From Ettlia oleoabundans (Eukaryota; Chlorophyta; Chlorophyceae; Chlamydomonadales), in assembly GCA_019693395.1 (NCBI GenBank), contig JAAMXP010006573.1:10001-74000 (forward strand): a stretch of DNA of 64,000 bases, read 5' to 3'. Positions 1 to 8,690 of the stretch are shown piece by piece (the first letter of the stretch is position 1; the number at the start of each line of letters is the position of its first letter). A program made the position numbers and the translations under genes. The notes beneath the pieces are model-generated. The model made no database searches. It saw only the letters and a list, made by a program, of their open reading frames with translations, and had not been told where the DNA came from.

Positions 1-199
1 TTTTTTTTTGGAACTCAAACTTCTAAGAAATTTAGACGAAGCAGCTGAAACCTGCACCATAGATGGTGAAAGTCCAGTAGTCAAAAAGTTGAAAGAAGGT
101 TTCGTTTATCCCGAGTAGCATGGGACACGTGAAATCCCGTGTGAATCCGCGAGGACCACCTCGTAAGGCTAAATACTCCTAGGTGACCGATAGCGAAAT

Positions 200-230
<31 letters not shown>

Positions 231-807
231 TGTAGGGGAGTGAAACAGAACATGAAACCCTATGCTGACAACCAGTGGGAGGCGTTTAATCGCTGACCGC
301 GTGCCTGTTGAAGAATGAGCCGGCGACTTAGAAAACGTGGCAAGGTTAAGGACACTTATCCGGAGCCGAAGCGAAAGCAAGTCTGAACAGGGCGATCAAG
401 TCATTTTTTCTAGACCCGAACCCGGGTGATCTAACCATGACCAGGATGAAGCTTGGGTGACACCAAGTGAAGGTCCGAACCGACCGATGTTGAAAAATCG
501 GCGGATGAGTTGTGGTTAGCGGTGAAATACCAGTCGAACTCGGAGCTAGCTGGTTCTCCCCGAAATGCGTTGAGGCGCAGCGGTTTACAAGGCTGTCTAG
601 GGGTAAAGCACTGTTTCGGTGCGGGCTGCGAAAGCGGTACCAAATCGTGGCAAACTCTGAATACTAGATAAGCTATTTATAAGCCAGTGAGACGGTGGGG
701 GATAAGCTTCATCGTCGAGAGGGAAACAGCCCAGATCACTAGCTAAGGCCCCAAAATGATCGTTAAGTGACAAAGGAGGTGAGAATGCAGAAACAACCAG
801 GAGGTTT

Positions 808-853
<46 letters not shown>

Positions 854-1549
854 GGAGCGTTCTTGCGCCGAAAATGTCCGGGACTAAATGATCTGCCGAA
901 GCTGTGGGATATTTTGAAAAAAAATATCGGTAGGGGAGCGTTCTGCTGTAGGGTGAAGCAGTGATGTAAGTCACCGTGGACGAGGCGGAAGTGAGAATGT
1001 CGGCTTGAGTAACGCAAACATTGGTGAGAATCCAATGCCCCGAAAACCTAAGGATTCCTCCACTAGGTTCGTCCATGGAGGGTGAGTCAGGACCTAAGGC
1101 GAGGCCGAAAGGCGTAGTCGATGGCAAACAGGTTAATATTCCTGTACTACTTGATGTTTGGTACCGAGGGACGGAGCAGGCAGAAATTGGCCGGAATTGG
1201 ATTTCGGCGGAAACTATTAACACGTTGAGAGGTAGAAGAAAAACTAACCTTGAGTGAAGAAGTGATACGTCTTTGCCGTTAGGTGAAGATCAATTGACTG
1301 TCATACTTCCAAGAAAAGCTCGAACTACTGGAAAGCATTAAGTACCTGTACCGTAAACCGACACAGGTGGGTTGGTAGAGTATACCAAGGGGCGCGAGAT
1401 AACTCTCTCTAAGGAACTCGGCAAAATGACCCCGTAACTTCGGGAGAAGGGGTGCCAAGTAACTCAACTTGCTTGGTCGCAGTGACCAGGCCCTGGCGAC
1501 TGTTTATCAAAAACACAGGTCTCCGCAAAGTCGTAAGACAACATATGGG

Positions 1550-1580
<31 letters not shown>

Positions 1581-1615
1581 AGAAGTTGGTTATTCATTTT
1601 GGAGAAGCTGACGAC

Positions 1616-1710
<95 letters not shown>

Positions 1711-2064
1711 TCAGGGCACTGTCTCGGAGAGAGACTCGGTGAAATAGACATGTCTGTGAAGATGCGGACTACCTGCACCTGGACAGAAAGACCCTATGAA
1801 GCTTGACTGTAGCTTGGAATTGGGTTCGGGCTCTTCTTGCGCAGCCTAGGTGGGAGGCATTGAAAGTTTTCTTTCGGGGAAACTGGAGCCAATAGTGAGA
1901 GACCACTCTGGAGGAGCTAGAATTCTAATGGCGTTCCTTGAAGCAGGACGCTTGACAGTTTCAGGTGGGCAGTTTGACTGGGGCGGTCACCTCCTAAAAG
2001 GTAACGGAGGTGTGCAAAGGTTCCCTCAGGCTGGACGGAAATCAGCCGTAGAGTGTAAAGGCAG

Positions 2065-2100
<36 letters not shown>

Positions 2101-2179
2101 GGGCGAAAGCCGGCCTTAGTGATCCGACGGTTCCATGTGGAAGGGCCGTCGCTCAACGGATAAAAGTTACTCTAGGGAT

Positions 2180-2883
2180 GAGTTTTGTTGTCCCGCTTCG
2201 TGGTGACACGAAGGCAACAAACTGGGTGAATTGCAAGGACAGCTAACGCTAAGAAAAAAAATCAAGCTATGCTCACTTGCAGCGAAGCTCGTTGAAAACA
2301 CAAAAAAAAAGTAGACGAGAACGTTCAACGACTAGAGAGTGAGGATGTGTTAACCAATAAACTCTCCACGAGTGCCCAGCAACTATTTAGTTTTTGAAAA
2401 ACTTAATGTTTCAACCACCATTTCCTAACTTACCACCAGATCAAAAAATTATTAATGTTGCTAACGTGCAACCTATTCTCTCACGAGCTGAAAAAGCTAT
2501 TAATCGGCAAGAGATTCTAGAACGAGTAGGTAGTAAAAAAGCACTAGATGGATCATGGTAAAAATCAAGGAAAGGGTTTAGAAATTCATACTCAAGGTTT
2601 CTCAAAAGATCAAGTAGATTCTCTTTGTCAGGGTTTATCTGATAAATATAATCTTAAGTGTTGGACAAAAAGCAAAACTGTGAAAGATAAGACCTATTCT
2701 CTTATTTCGATTTCTGGAAAAAGCTATCAAGAAATTCTTGATCTTATACATCCATATATGCATCCAGATATGCTTCATAAACTCCCAACACCTCGAAAAA
2801 ACTAAAAAGTTGATGACATAGTCTGACCTCAAAGGAAACTTTGAGAAACAAAAGATAAAGAGCTTTTGTGATAACATTACGTG
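2180..2883 (+). mobile_element. Group I intron in the 23S rRNA gene
   Basis: The conserved sequence GGGAT/AACAGGCTGATC is interrupted after the T of GGGAT, corresponding to the known insertion site near E. coli position 2449. The upstream exon ends in U and the intron ends in G, as group I introns require. Core-like elements are visible: a P-like segment at about 2221-2240, an R-like GTTCAACGACTAGA at about 2313-2327 and an S-like GACATAGTCTG at about 2814-2825. A broken LAGLIDADG endonuclease gene lies between R and S. Boundaries rest on rRNA alignment from memory and should be good to a base or two. Confidence 0.88.
2406..2805 (+). pseudogene. Decayed LAGLIDADG homing endonuclease in the 23S intron
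   Basis: Two overlapping frames carry parts of one protein. The first (ATG 2406, stop 2559-2561, 51 codons) begins MFQPPFPNLPPDQK and ends in LDGSW. The second (2548-2805) begins by repeating the same bases in another frame and reads GKGLEIHTQGFSKDQ through ISGKSYQEILDLIHPY to a stop. The second part matches the C-terminal half of LAGLIDADG_2-type intron endonucleases (family knowledge). The DGSW end of the first matches the DDGS-like segment that precedes that half. Intact members are longer, so the central catalytic region has been lost and the frame is shifted near 2556-2560. Activity is very unlikely. Splicing may be unaffected. Confidence 0.75.
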
Positions 2884-2893
2884 AACAGGCTGA

Positions 2894-2952
<59 letters not shown>

Positions 2953-3009
2953 ACCTGGGGCGGTAGTACGTCCCAAGGGTTGGGCTGTTCGCCCATGAAA
3001 GCGGTACGT

Positions 3010-3045
<36 letters not shown>

Positions 3046-3171
3046 ATATCCGGTGTAGGCGCTAGAGCATTGAGAGGAGTCTTCCATAGTACGAGAGGAC
3101 CTGGAAGAACACACCTCTGGTATACCAGTTATCATGCCAATGGTAAACGCTGGGTAGCCATGTGTGGAGTA

Positions 3172-3203
<32 letters not shown>

Positions 3204-3329
3204 CACCTCAAGATGAGTGCTCTCCATTAGGTCACAGGAAGACAACCTGTTTGATAGGCAGAAGGTGTAAGGCTAGTAATAGTTTCAGCTGATCTGTACT
3301 AATAGACCGAGTGATTTTGACCACACGTT

Positions 3330-3353
3330 CCTCCAAACGATATCGTTTGGAGG
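3330..3353. repeat. Perfect hairpin in the 23S-5S spacer
   Basis: A 24-base perfect palindrome (CCTCCAAACGAT and its complement) lies eight bases after the estimated 23S end. It belongs to the genome-wide hairpin family described in the findings, and the same CCTCCAAAC arm recurs at 29751 and 63951. It could act in rRNA precursor processing (inference). Confidence 0.7.
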
Positions 3354-3510
3354 ACTCTCTATTCCAAAAATATATTTTAAGGCGACCTAAATTTTTCATC
3401 ACAACTTGGACCTCTTCCAAAATTTCTGTTTTTGTTTCCGTTTTACGAATAAAAACGGAAGGAGCGCAATTTTTAGGTTTAGTTGGTAGAAAGATTAGGT
3501 CATTACTTTG

Positions 3511-3624
3511 TATTCTTGCTTGCATGGAACCACCTTATCCATCCCGAACTAAGAAGTGAAACGTGCAAGGGGCGACAATACTTGAGGGGAGGCCCTCTGG
3601 GAAGATAGTCTAATGCAAGGTATT
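3511..3624 (+). rRNA. rrf: 5S ribosomal RNA
   Basis: It contains the conserved 5S blocks GGAACCACC, CCATCCCGAACT and GGCGACAATACTTGAGGGG in order. The ends TATTCTTGC and GCAAGGTA can pair to make helix I with G-U pairs. At about 114 nt it is slightly shorter than the usual 120. It follows 23S rRNA on the same strand, as in the standard plastid rRNA operon. The ends are estimated from helix I. Confidence 0.9.
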
Positions 3625-4144
3625 AGTATGCAATCCCTTTTTTTCGATTTACCTGACAATTTGTTCTTACTGTCCTTTCCAGTCCTAAAAACGTGGTCCC
3701 GTCTTTTCCCAAAAATTTTATTTTTGGGAAAAGGAATAATTGGAATCTTGCAGAAAGAGCTTGACACTGAAAGCCCTAAGTGCATTATTTCAATATTTTA
3801 GTAGTTCCAGAGAAAAAGCCGGCTCTGGAACAAATACGTGTTGACTAAAGAGTTAGTCTGTAAATTACTTTTTCTTGATTTTTTGGCTAGTCAAAAGTAG
3901 ACTAGACTGTACACCGTTGCACCAGAATTATTGCTCTTTTTTTCTAAAAGGGTGAGTTTATAATCATGCGCTTTTGTACATACTTCGGTGAGGGTATATT
4001 TATAATCATTTAGTCTGAATTTTTTTAAGAGTATACAAGTAGGAAATAGAGATACGTCGACAGGATACGGTCGACCCTTTCATTGCTTTAAAATTCATGA
4101 AACGTAAAATAATTTAATGATCTTTTATACTACTTTGATTAAAT
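3625..4144. other. Spacer between 5S rRNA and trnL(uag)
   Basis: No gene recognised. It contains a hairpin at 3703-3733 (arms CTTTTCCCAAAAAT). I looked for RNase P RNA and tmRNA signatures here and found none. Confidence 0.5.
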
Positions 4145-4225
4145 TGCCTTTGGTCGGACTCGAACCGACACGTCAAATGACACCAGTTCCTAAAACTGGC
4201 ACGTCTACCATTCCGTCACAAAGGC
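4145..4225 (-). tRNA. trnL-UAG: tRNA-Leu(UAG)
   Basis: On the minus strand it folds as a cloverleaf with acceptor GCCTTTG/CAAAGGC, anticodon stem CCAGT/ACTGG around loop TTTAGGA (anticodon UAG), a long leucine-type variable region and T arm CGGTTCGAGTCCG. Length is 81 nt. Confidence 0.95.
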
Positions 4226-4240
4226 TTTTTCTTTAATTTA

Positions 4241-4269
4241 ATCATAAACTAAATTTTGCTGTTTTTCAA
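4241..4269 (-). promoter_or_regulatory. Sigma70-like promoter of trnL(uag)
   Basis: On the minus strand TTGAAA and TATGAT are separated by 17 bases, ending 16 bases before the tRNA. This fits the plastid-encoded polymerase. Assigned by pattern only. Confidence 0.45.
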
Positions 4270-4723
4270 AAAGTTTTTTAGAAAATAAAATAGGCTCTAA
4301 AACTTTTCATCTTTCCCTAAAAACTGAGAAGGATAACAAATCCCCTACAAGGAATAATATAAAAATTTGAAGGAGAGTCTAGAGAACACAGAGCCGAAAT
4401 CCTTTTCAAAACCAACCTCTCAAGTTATAACAAATTGAAAAGTACTGCTTCTGCTTCGCCCAGGAGTCCTACCGACCAAACGTTTGTTTTTATTTTCAGT
4501 CCAACCTTTAATACTAAGATTTTTCTAAACTTGCTTTTTTGAAGTGTCTTTTATGAACTATGGCGACTTCTTGCAAAAACCACAAGAAATCCCCCATAAG
4601 CCTTTTCGTTCTTTTTTAGTAGTCTACTAGGTACTCTGGTCTTCGGATCTACTTTGTGTATAAAAAAGCAGATGTTTTTTATTATGGGGTGGGGTTGAAG
4701 TAATTAAACATCAACTCTTCGAA

Positions 4724-4752
4724 TTGTTTTTCTTTCTATTCTCTGGTAGAAT
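4724..4752 (+). promoter_or_regulatory. Sigma70-like promoter of trnV(uac)
   Basis: TTGTTT, a 17-base spacer and TAGAAT end 14 bases before the tRNA. A 15-bp stem (4728-4742 with 4748-4762, loop CTGGT) overlaps the spacer and the -10 box. It could influence promoter opening or simply be a repeat (inference). Confidence 0.45.
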
Positions 4753-4765
4753 AGAAAGAAAACAA

Positions 4766-4838
4766 AGGCCTTTAGCTCAGTTGGTAGAGCGGCTGCCTTA
4801 CAAGCAGCGGGTCATCGGTTCGAGTCCGGTAGGGCCTA
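4766..4838 (+). tRNA. trnV-UAC: tRNA-Val(UAC)
   Basis: 73-nt cloverleaf. Acceptor AGGCCTT pairs with AGGGCCT, and anticodon stem GCTGC/GCAGC encloses CTTACAA (anticodon UAC). T arm CGGTTCGAGTCCG. Confidence 0.96.
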
Positions 4839-5077
4839 AAAATTTTTAAAAAGAATCACTAGAAAAAATAACCATTTTATGGCTAGTTTTTATTCTTGTC
4901 TTTTAAATTATAAAAAAAAACCTCTCATTTATTAAAAAACTATTCCTATGAAAAAAGTATGCCATTATTTAATTGTAAGAAAAAACCTCGTTTTTATTGT
5001 GAATTTTTTATATAATAGGAAAAAGATTAACTTTTTGATTTTGTTAATCGTAAAAATTTTTTTTCAAAGGAGTTTAT

Positions 5078-5188
5078 ATGACTGCACAATTTTTGCCTAG
5101 CATTTTAGTTCCATTAGTTGGACTTGTCTTTCCAGCTGTAGCCATGGCTTCAATGTTTCTATATATTGAAAAAGAAGAAATTAATTAA
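5078..5188 (+). CDS. psaI: Photosystem I subunit VIII (PsaI)
   Basis: 36-residue protein beginning [20 protein letters not shown] and ending IEKEEIN. It has the single membrane helix and the [14 protein letters not shown] block typical of PsaI, a small thylakoid subunit that helps PsaL bind at the photosystem I periphery. A Shine-Dalgarno AAAGGAG lies 8 bases before ATG. A TATAAT box at 5011-5016 may be its -10 element, though no good -35 is seen. A long perfect palindrome (5274-5335) follows and may stabilise the transcript 3' end. Too short for routine ORF finders; length matches the family. Confidence 0.93.
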   Translation: MTAQFLPSILVPLVGLVFPAVAMASMFLYIEKEEIN

Positions 5189-5812
5189 AAAAGTTCTTTT
5201 TTTCACAAGACAAAATTTGAGCCTATTACCATTTGTAGGATGCTATTTAAACCCAAACGGTAATTTTAGTGTTATTACTTTCCAAAAAACTTTAACAAAA
5301 AAATATTTTTTTGTTAAAGTTTTTTGGAAAGTAATAGAAATGGAATTCTACTTGTAGTGAACCCGAAAAAAGAAATTTGTGGAAAAATGAGATTTCGCTG
5401 ATTAACAATAAAATTAAAAAAAAGACCAAAAAGTTCGAAGAGGGTTCGTACAAGTCTAAAAATTAATACAAATTTTTGCTAATTTATCAAATTTAGTAAA
5501 AATTATTTTAACTTGTGCCACCATGGAATAAGTTGTATCGGCAACATGAGTTTTCATTTTGAAACCAAACATGTAATTTTTTCGGATTAGAAGAAAAAGT
5601 AATTTAATAGAAAAAAGTTTTTATTCCGGTTCCTTTTTAAAAACTTTGTTTTTAAAAAGGAAATAAAAGTCTTTTGATAACAAAATTTGAACACCTTTTT
5701 TCTTCATAAGTTTTGTGATATACTTTCTAGTAAGAAATAAAATTTTCAAAAAATGTATAAAAAAACGAAACACTACTAATAACAAAAGATACCTTTTTTT
5801 AACAAAACTACT
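5189..5812. other. Spacer psaI-accD with two hairpins
   Basis: No gene recognised. It contains the 31-bp palindrome at 5274-5335 and a 15-bp stem, 3-base loop hairpin at 5630-5662 (arms TTCCTTTTTAAAAAC). Confidence 0.5.
5274..5335 (+). terminator. 31-bp perfect palindrome downstream of psaI
   Basis: 62 bases read identically on both strands (outer arm ATTACTTTCCAAAAAACTTT). It starts 86 bases after the psaI stop. Such stems usually define plastid mRNA 3' ends; the role is inferred. Confidence 0.5.
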
Positions 5813-6979
5813 ATGTCAATTCTTTCTTGGATAGAAAATCAACGAAAACTAAAATTATTAAATGCACCTAAATATCACCAACCCGAGTCTGATGTGAGCC
5901 AAGGTCTTTGGACGCGCTGTGATCATTGTGGTGTGATTTTGTATATTAAACACTTAAAAGAAAATCAACGTGTCTGCTTTGGTTGTGGATATCATTTACA
6001 AATGAATAGTACCGAACGCATCGAGTATTTAATTGATAATGGTACATGGCGGCCTTTTGATGAAACTGTCTCTCCGTGTGACCCATTAGAGTTTAGAGAT
6101 CAAAAAGCTTATACAGAAAGATTAAAAGATGCACAAGAACGAACAGGTCTCCAAGATGCTGTTCAAACTGGAACGGGACTTCTTGATGGTATTCCAGTCG
6201 CTTTAGGGGTTATGGATTTTAATTTTATGGGTGGAAGTATGGGGTCGGTAGTTGGTGAAAAAATTACTCGTTTAATTGAATATGCGACTCAAGAAGGTTT
6301 ACCTGTAATTTTAGTTTGTGCGTCTGGTGGAGCTCGAATGCAAGAAGGTATTTTAAGTTTGATGCAAATGGCAAAAATATCAGCAGCTCTTCATGTTCAC
6401 CAAAATTGTGCTAAACTTTTATATATTTCTGTGTTAACTTCACCAACAACCGGCGGAGTGACCGCTAGCTTTGCTATGTTAGGCGACCTCATTTTTGCGG
6501 AACCAAAAGCTTTGATTGGTTTTGCGGGGCGTCGAGTTATTGAACAAACCTTACAAGAACAATTACCAGACGATTTCCAAACTGCTGAATATTTGTTACA
6601 TCATGGTCTCCTTGATTTAATCGTACCAAGATCTTTTCTAAAACAAGCTTTATCAGAAACTTTAACACTGTATAAAGAAGCTCCATTAAAAATTCAAGGC
6701 CAAATTCCTTACGGCGAACGTGGACCACTTACAACAATTCGTGAAGAACAACTCCGTCGTTTTATTCAATTTCCGAAAAAACCTGAATACAAACAACTTA
6801 TCACTGAATTTCAAGAATTACTCCGTCTTCTTGACGGTAATAATTCAACCATCTCGGGATTTGAGTTTTTAAATCCACAAACAGTAAAAAAAGCTTTTCA
6901 TTTGGCGGGTGGAACACAAACACGCCTAGATTGGTTAAATTATAAATCAACAGAGTTTCGTGTTCGACCCGTTTTTTAG
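5813..6979 (+). CDS. accD: Acetyl-CoA carboxylase carboxyltransferase beta subunit (AccD)
   Basis: 388 residues. AccD with the nuclear-encoded alpha subunit transfers the carboxyl group from carboxybiotin to acetyl-CoA, giving malonyl-CoA, the first step of plastid fatty-acid synthesis. The N-terminal zinc finger is visible as CDHC and CFGC (about residues 37-57). The carboxyltransferase core follows, with [38 protein letters not shown] and [20 protein letters not shown]-terminal tail of about 80 residues after the conserved core is variable. The ATG is preceded by an AT-rich leader without a clear Shine-Dalgarno. All key motifs are intact. Confidence 0.97.
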   Translation: MSILSWIENQRKLKLLNAPKYHQPESDVSQGLWTRCDHCGVILYIKHLKENQRVCFGCGYHLQMNSTERIEYLIDNGTWRPFDETVSPCDPLEFRDQKAYTERLKDAQERTGLQDAVQTGTGLLDGIPVALGVMDFNFMGGSMGSVVGEKITRLIEYATQEGLPVILVCASGGARMQEGILSLMQMAKISAALHVHQNCAKLLYISVLTSPTTGGVTASFAMLGDLIFAEPKALIGFAGRRVIEQTLQEQLPDDFQTAEYLLHHGLLDLIVPRSFLKQALSETLTLYKEAPLKIQGQIPYGERGPLTTIREEQLRRFIQFPKKPEYKQLITEFQELLRLLDGNNSTISGFEFLNPQTVKKAFHLAGGTQTRLDWLNYKSTEFRVRPVF

Positions 6980-7110
6980 AAAAATCTTCGGACCAGAAAC
7001 TTTTTTTTGATATTAATACTCTTCTAAATTCCATTGTATTTTCTCTCCATTGCTTTTTTTGAAAAAAAGGGAAACCCATTAAAAAAAATACTATTTTTGG
7101 GACTAAAATT

Positions 7111-7239
7111 GTTGGCCCTTTTTTCTGTCCCTAAAAAGTTCTTTTTAGGGAATAAAACGAAGTTTTATTTCTTTTCACCCCCAAAACGGTGTTTTGGGGG
7201 GTGAAAAGAACCGGACCCTCTTGTTTGGAGGAAAGGAAA
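7111..7239 (+). repeat. Inverted repeat copy A flanking cysA-trnT
   Basis: Its reverse complement matches 8426-8553 with only a few differences by eye. Both copies contain nested hairpins of the TTTTCACCCCCAAAAC and CCCTAAAAAG types. Together they enclose cysA and trnT(ggu). Confidence 0.85.
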
Positions 7240-7400
7240 AAGAATACCTAGAGTTTTGTGGACCAAGAAGAGTTTATCCTCCAAAAAAATTTGTAGAAAA
7301 AGGACCACATTCTTTTTTTTTTTCGTAAAGGGTCTACTCTTAAAAACCGTGTTTTCTTAATTCAAAAAAACCCTTTTTTAAAAGGGCCAAATGCAACTAA

Positions 7401-7448
7401 CTGCTTTTCCGGTCCCAAAAATGCGATTTTTTGGGACCGGAAAAGCAG
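7401..7448. repeat. Hairpin in the cysA leader
   Basis: Arms of 21 bases (starting CTGCTTTTCCGGTCCC) pair perfectly around loop TGCGAT. An in-frame ATG at 7391 lies just before the stem. Translating through the hairpin gives a non-conserved sequence, so I take ATG 7469 as the cysA start. Confidence 0.7.
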
Positions 7449-7468
7449 AATTAAAAATTTTTAAAAAC

Positions 7469-8179
7469 ATGAGTATTTTAGTTGAAAATATATCTAAAAC
7501 CTTTGGATCTTTTCAAGCTCTAGATAGAGTTAATTTAGAAATAAAAAATGGTTCATTAGTTGGTTTATTAGGCCCGTCCGGATCTGGAAAATCAACACTT
7601 TTACGTGTTTTAGCGGGGCTTGAGATACCAGATTCTGGTCGTATTTGGTTAGAAGGACAAGATGCAACACAAATGAAACTTCAAGATCGAGAAATTGGAT
7701 TTGTGTTTCAAAATTACGCGCTCTTTCCTCATCTTACCGTTTCTGAAAATATTGCTTTTGGGCTTGATGTTAAAAAAATTGATTCACTTTTGAAAAAAAA
7801 ACGAGTTCAAGAATTATTAAAATTAATGCAATTAGAAAAATTTGGAGACTGTTATCCAAGTCAACTTTCAGGTGGACAACGGCAACGGGTAGCGTTAGCA
7901 CGAGCATTAGCTGTCGAACCAAAAGTATTACTATTAGATGAGCCTTTTGCAGCTTTAGATGCTAAAATTCGAAAACAACTTCGTTTTTGGCTACGCGAAT
8001 TACATCATCAAATTTCAGTCACAACTGTTTTTGTTACCCATGATCATGCAGAAGCCATGGAATTGGCACAAGAAATTGTAATATTACAAAATGGAAAAAT
8101 TCTTCAAATTGGTACAGCTCAAGAACTTTCAGATCATCCAACCAATAATTTTGTTTCGGAATTTTTAGAACTTGAATAA
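7469..8179 (+). CDS. cysA: Sulfate ABC transporter ATP-binding protein (CysA)
   Basis: 236 residues from ATG 7469. It is the ATPase of the chloroplast-envelope sulfate importer, working with the permease CysT encoded at 41422-42336. Visible motifs are Walker [10 protein letters not shown] (about residues 37-45), Q loop FVFQNYALF, signature [15 protein letters not shown], Walker [13 protein letters not shown] and the switch histidine in FVTHDHAEA. It has only the nucleotide-binding domain and lacks the C-terminal regulatory extension of bacterial CysA. An upstream in-frame ATG at 7391 would add 26 residues encoded by a hairpin, which I reject. The gene and trnT lie between inverted repeats. 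Confidence 0.95.
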   Translation: MSILVENISKTFGSFQALDRVNLEIKNGSLVGLLGPSGSGKSTLLRVLAGLEIPDSGRIWLEGQDATQMKLQDREIGFVFQNYALFPHLTVSENIAFGLDVKKIDSLLKKKRVQELLKLMQLEKFGDCYPSQLSGGQRQRVALARALAVEPKVLLLDEPFAALDAKIRKQLRFWLRELHHQISVTTVFVTHDHAEAMELAQEIVILQNGKILQIGTAQELSDHPTNNFVSEFLELE

Positions 8180-8231
8180 TCGTTCCGCTAAATACTTTTT
8201 TCGGTCTAGTAGAGTTGATATAAAAACATCT

Positions 8232-8304
8232 AGCCTTTTACCGGACTTGAACCGGCGACTTTTTGCTTACCATGCAAATACTCTACCAACTGAGTTAAAA
8301 AGGC
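8232..8304 (-). tRNA. trnT-GGU: tRNA-Thr(GGU)
   Basis: 73-nt cloverleaf on the minus strand. Acceptor GCCTTTT/AAAAGGC, anticodon stem TTTGC/GCAAA around ATGGTAA (anticodon GGU), T arm CCGGTTCAAGTCCGG. It lies 52 bases from cysA on the opposite strand. Confidence 0.94.
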
Positions 8305-8690
8305 GCTAAAATGTAATTATAAAAATCTTATTTTCGTTTTTACTTTAGAGTGAGATCTCTCTATCATTTTTAAAACATTATAATAAAAAAAATACCTGAG
8401 ATCTAGTTATTAAAAAAATTACCCCTTTCCTTTCTTCAAAACAAGAGGGTCCGGTTCTTTTCACCCCCAAAACGGTGTTTTGGGGGTGAAAAGAAATAAA
8501 ACTTCGTTTTATTCCCTAAAAAGAACTTTTTAGGGACAGAAAAAAGGGCCAACGTGTTTTTATTACCTTTCCCAAAAACTCCGTTTTTGGGGACGCACTG
8601 TACCATTTTCATTTTTGGGATAAAAAAATGAACGCTTTCACTGAAAATTAATGACAATTTCATTTTGTTTGGTAAAAAATAATTATTCAT
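8305..8690. other. Spacer trnT-ftsH with inverted-repeat copy B
   Basis: No gene recognised. It holds the second inverted-repeat copy (8426-8553) and further CCCAAAAA-type hairpins. The ftsH ATG at 8691 has no clear Shine-Dalgarno. Confidence 0.5.
8426..8553 (-). repeat. Inverted repeat copy B flanking cysA-trnT
   Basis: Reverse complement of 7111-7239, nearly identical along its length. One arm differs by a single G in a C/G run and there are two substitutions near TTTCTTCAAAAC. Confidence 0.85.

Larger units (their letters stand above)
1..3322 (+). rRNA. rrl: 23S ribosomal RNA, 5' end outside window, split by a group I intron
   Basis: Large-subunit rRNA of the plastid ribosome. The sequence follows the bacterial 23S order from roughly E. 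coli position 265 onward, through the conserved blocks ending in GGTCCTAAGGTAGCG (about 1650) and AACAGGCTGATC (2884) to the 3' end near GTGATTTTGACC. Exons are 1-2179 and 2884 to about 3322; the 3' end is estimated by similarity. The 5' domain lies left of the window. There is no separate 4.5S gene, as usual in green algae. 5S follows on the same strand after about 190 bases. Confidence is high for identity and moderate for the exact 3' end. Confidence 0.97.
4226..4765. other. Spacer between divergent trnL(uag) and trnV(uac)
   Basis: No coding sequence recognised. Each tRNA gene has a sigma70-like promoter candidate at its own end of this spacer. The middle is AT-rich without a clear signal. 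Confidence 0.5.
6980..7468. other. Spacer accD-cysA with inverted-repeat copy A and a hairpin
   Basis: No gene recognised. It holds one copy of the ~128-bp inverted repeat (7111-7239), which itself contains smaller hairpins (for example 7129-7150). A 21-bp stem lies at 7401-7448, ending 20 bases before the cysA start. Confidence 0.6.

Noticed and set aside
1850..2119. Open frames within 23S rRNA
   Set aside because: They lie entirely in conserved rRNA sequence and cannot be genes on present evidence.
3625..4144. Possible RNase P RNA or tmRNA gene after 5S
   Set aside because: The conserved GAGGAAAGTCC, ACAGAAA and tRNA-like end signatures are missing.
7391..7468. Upstream ATG that would extend CysA by 26 residues
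   Set aside because: The extension is encoded by a perfect hairpin of the repeat family and is not CysA-like; ATG 7469 begins the conserved ABC domain.
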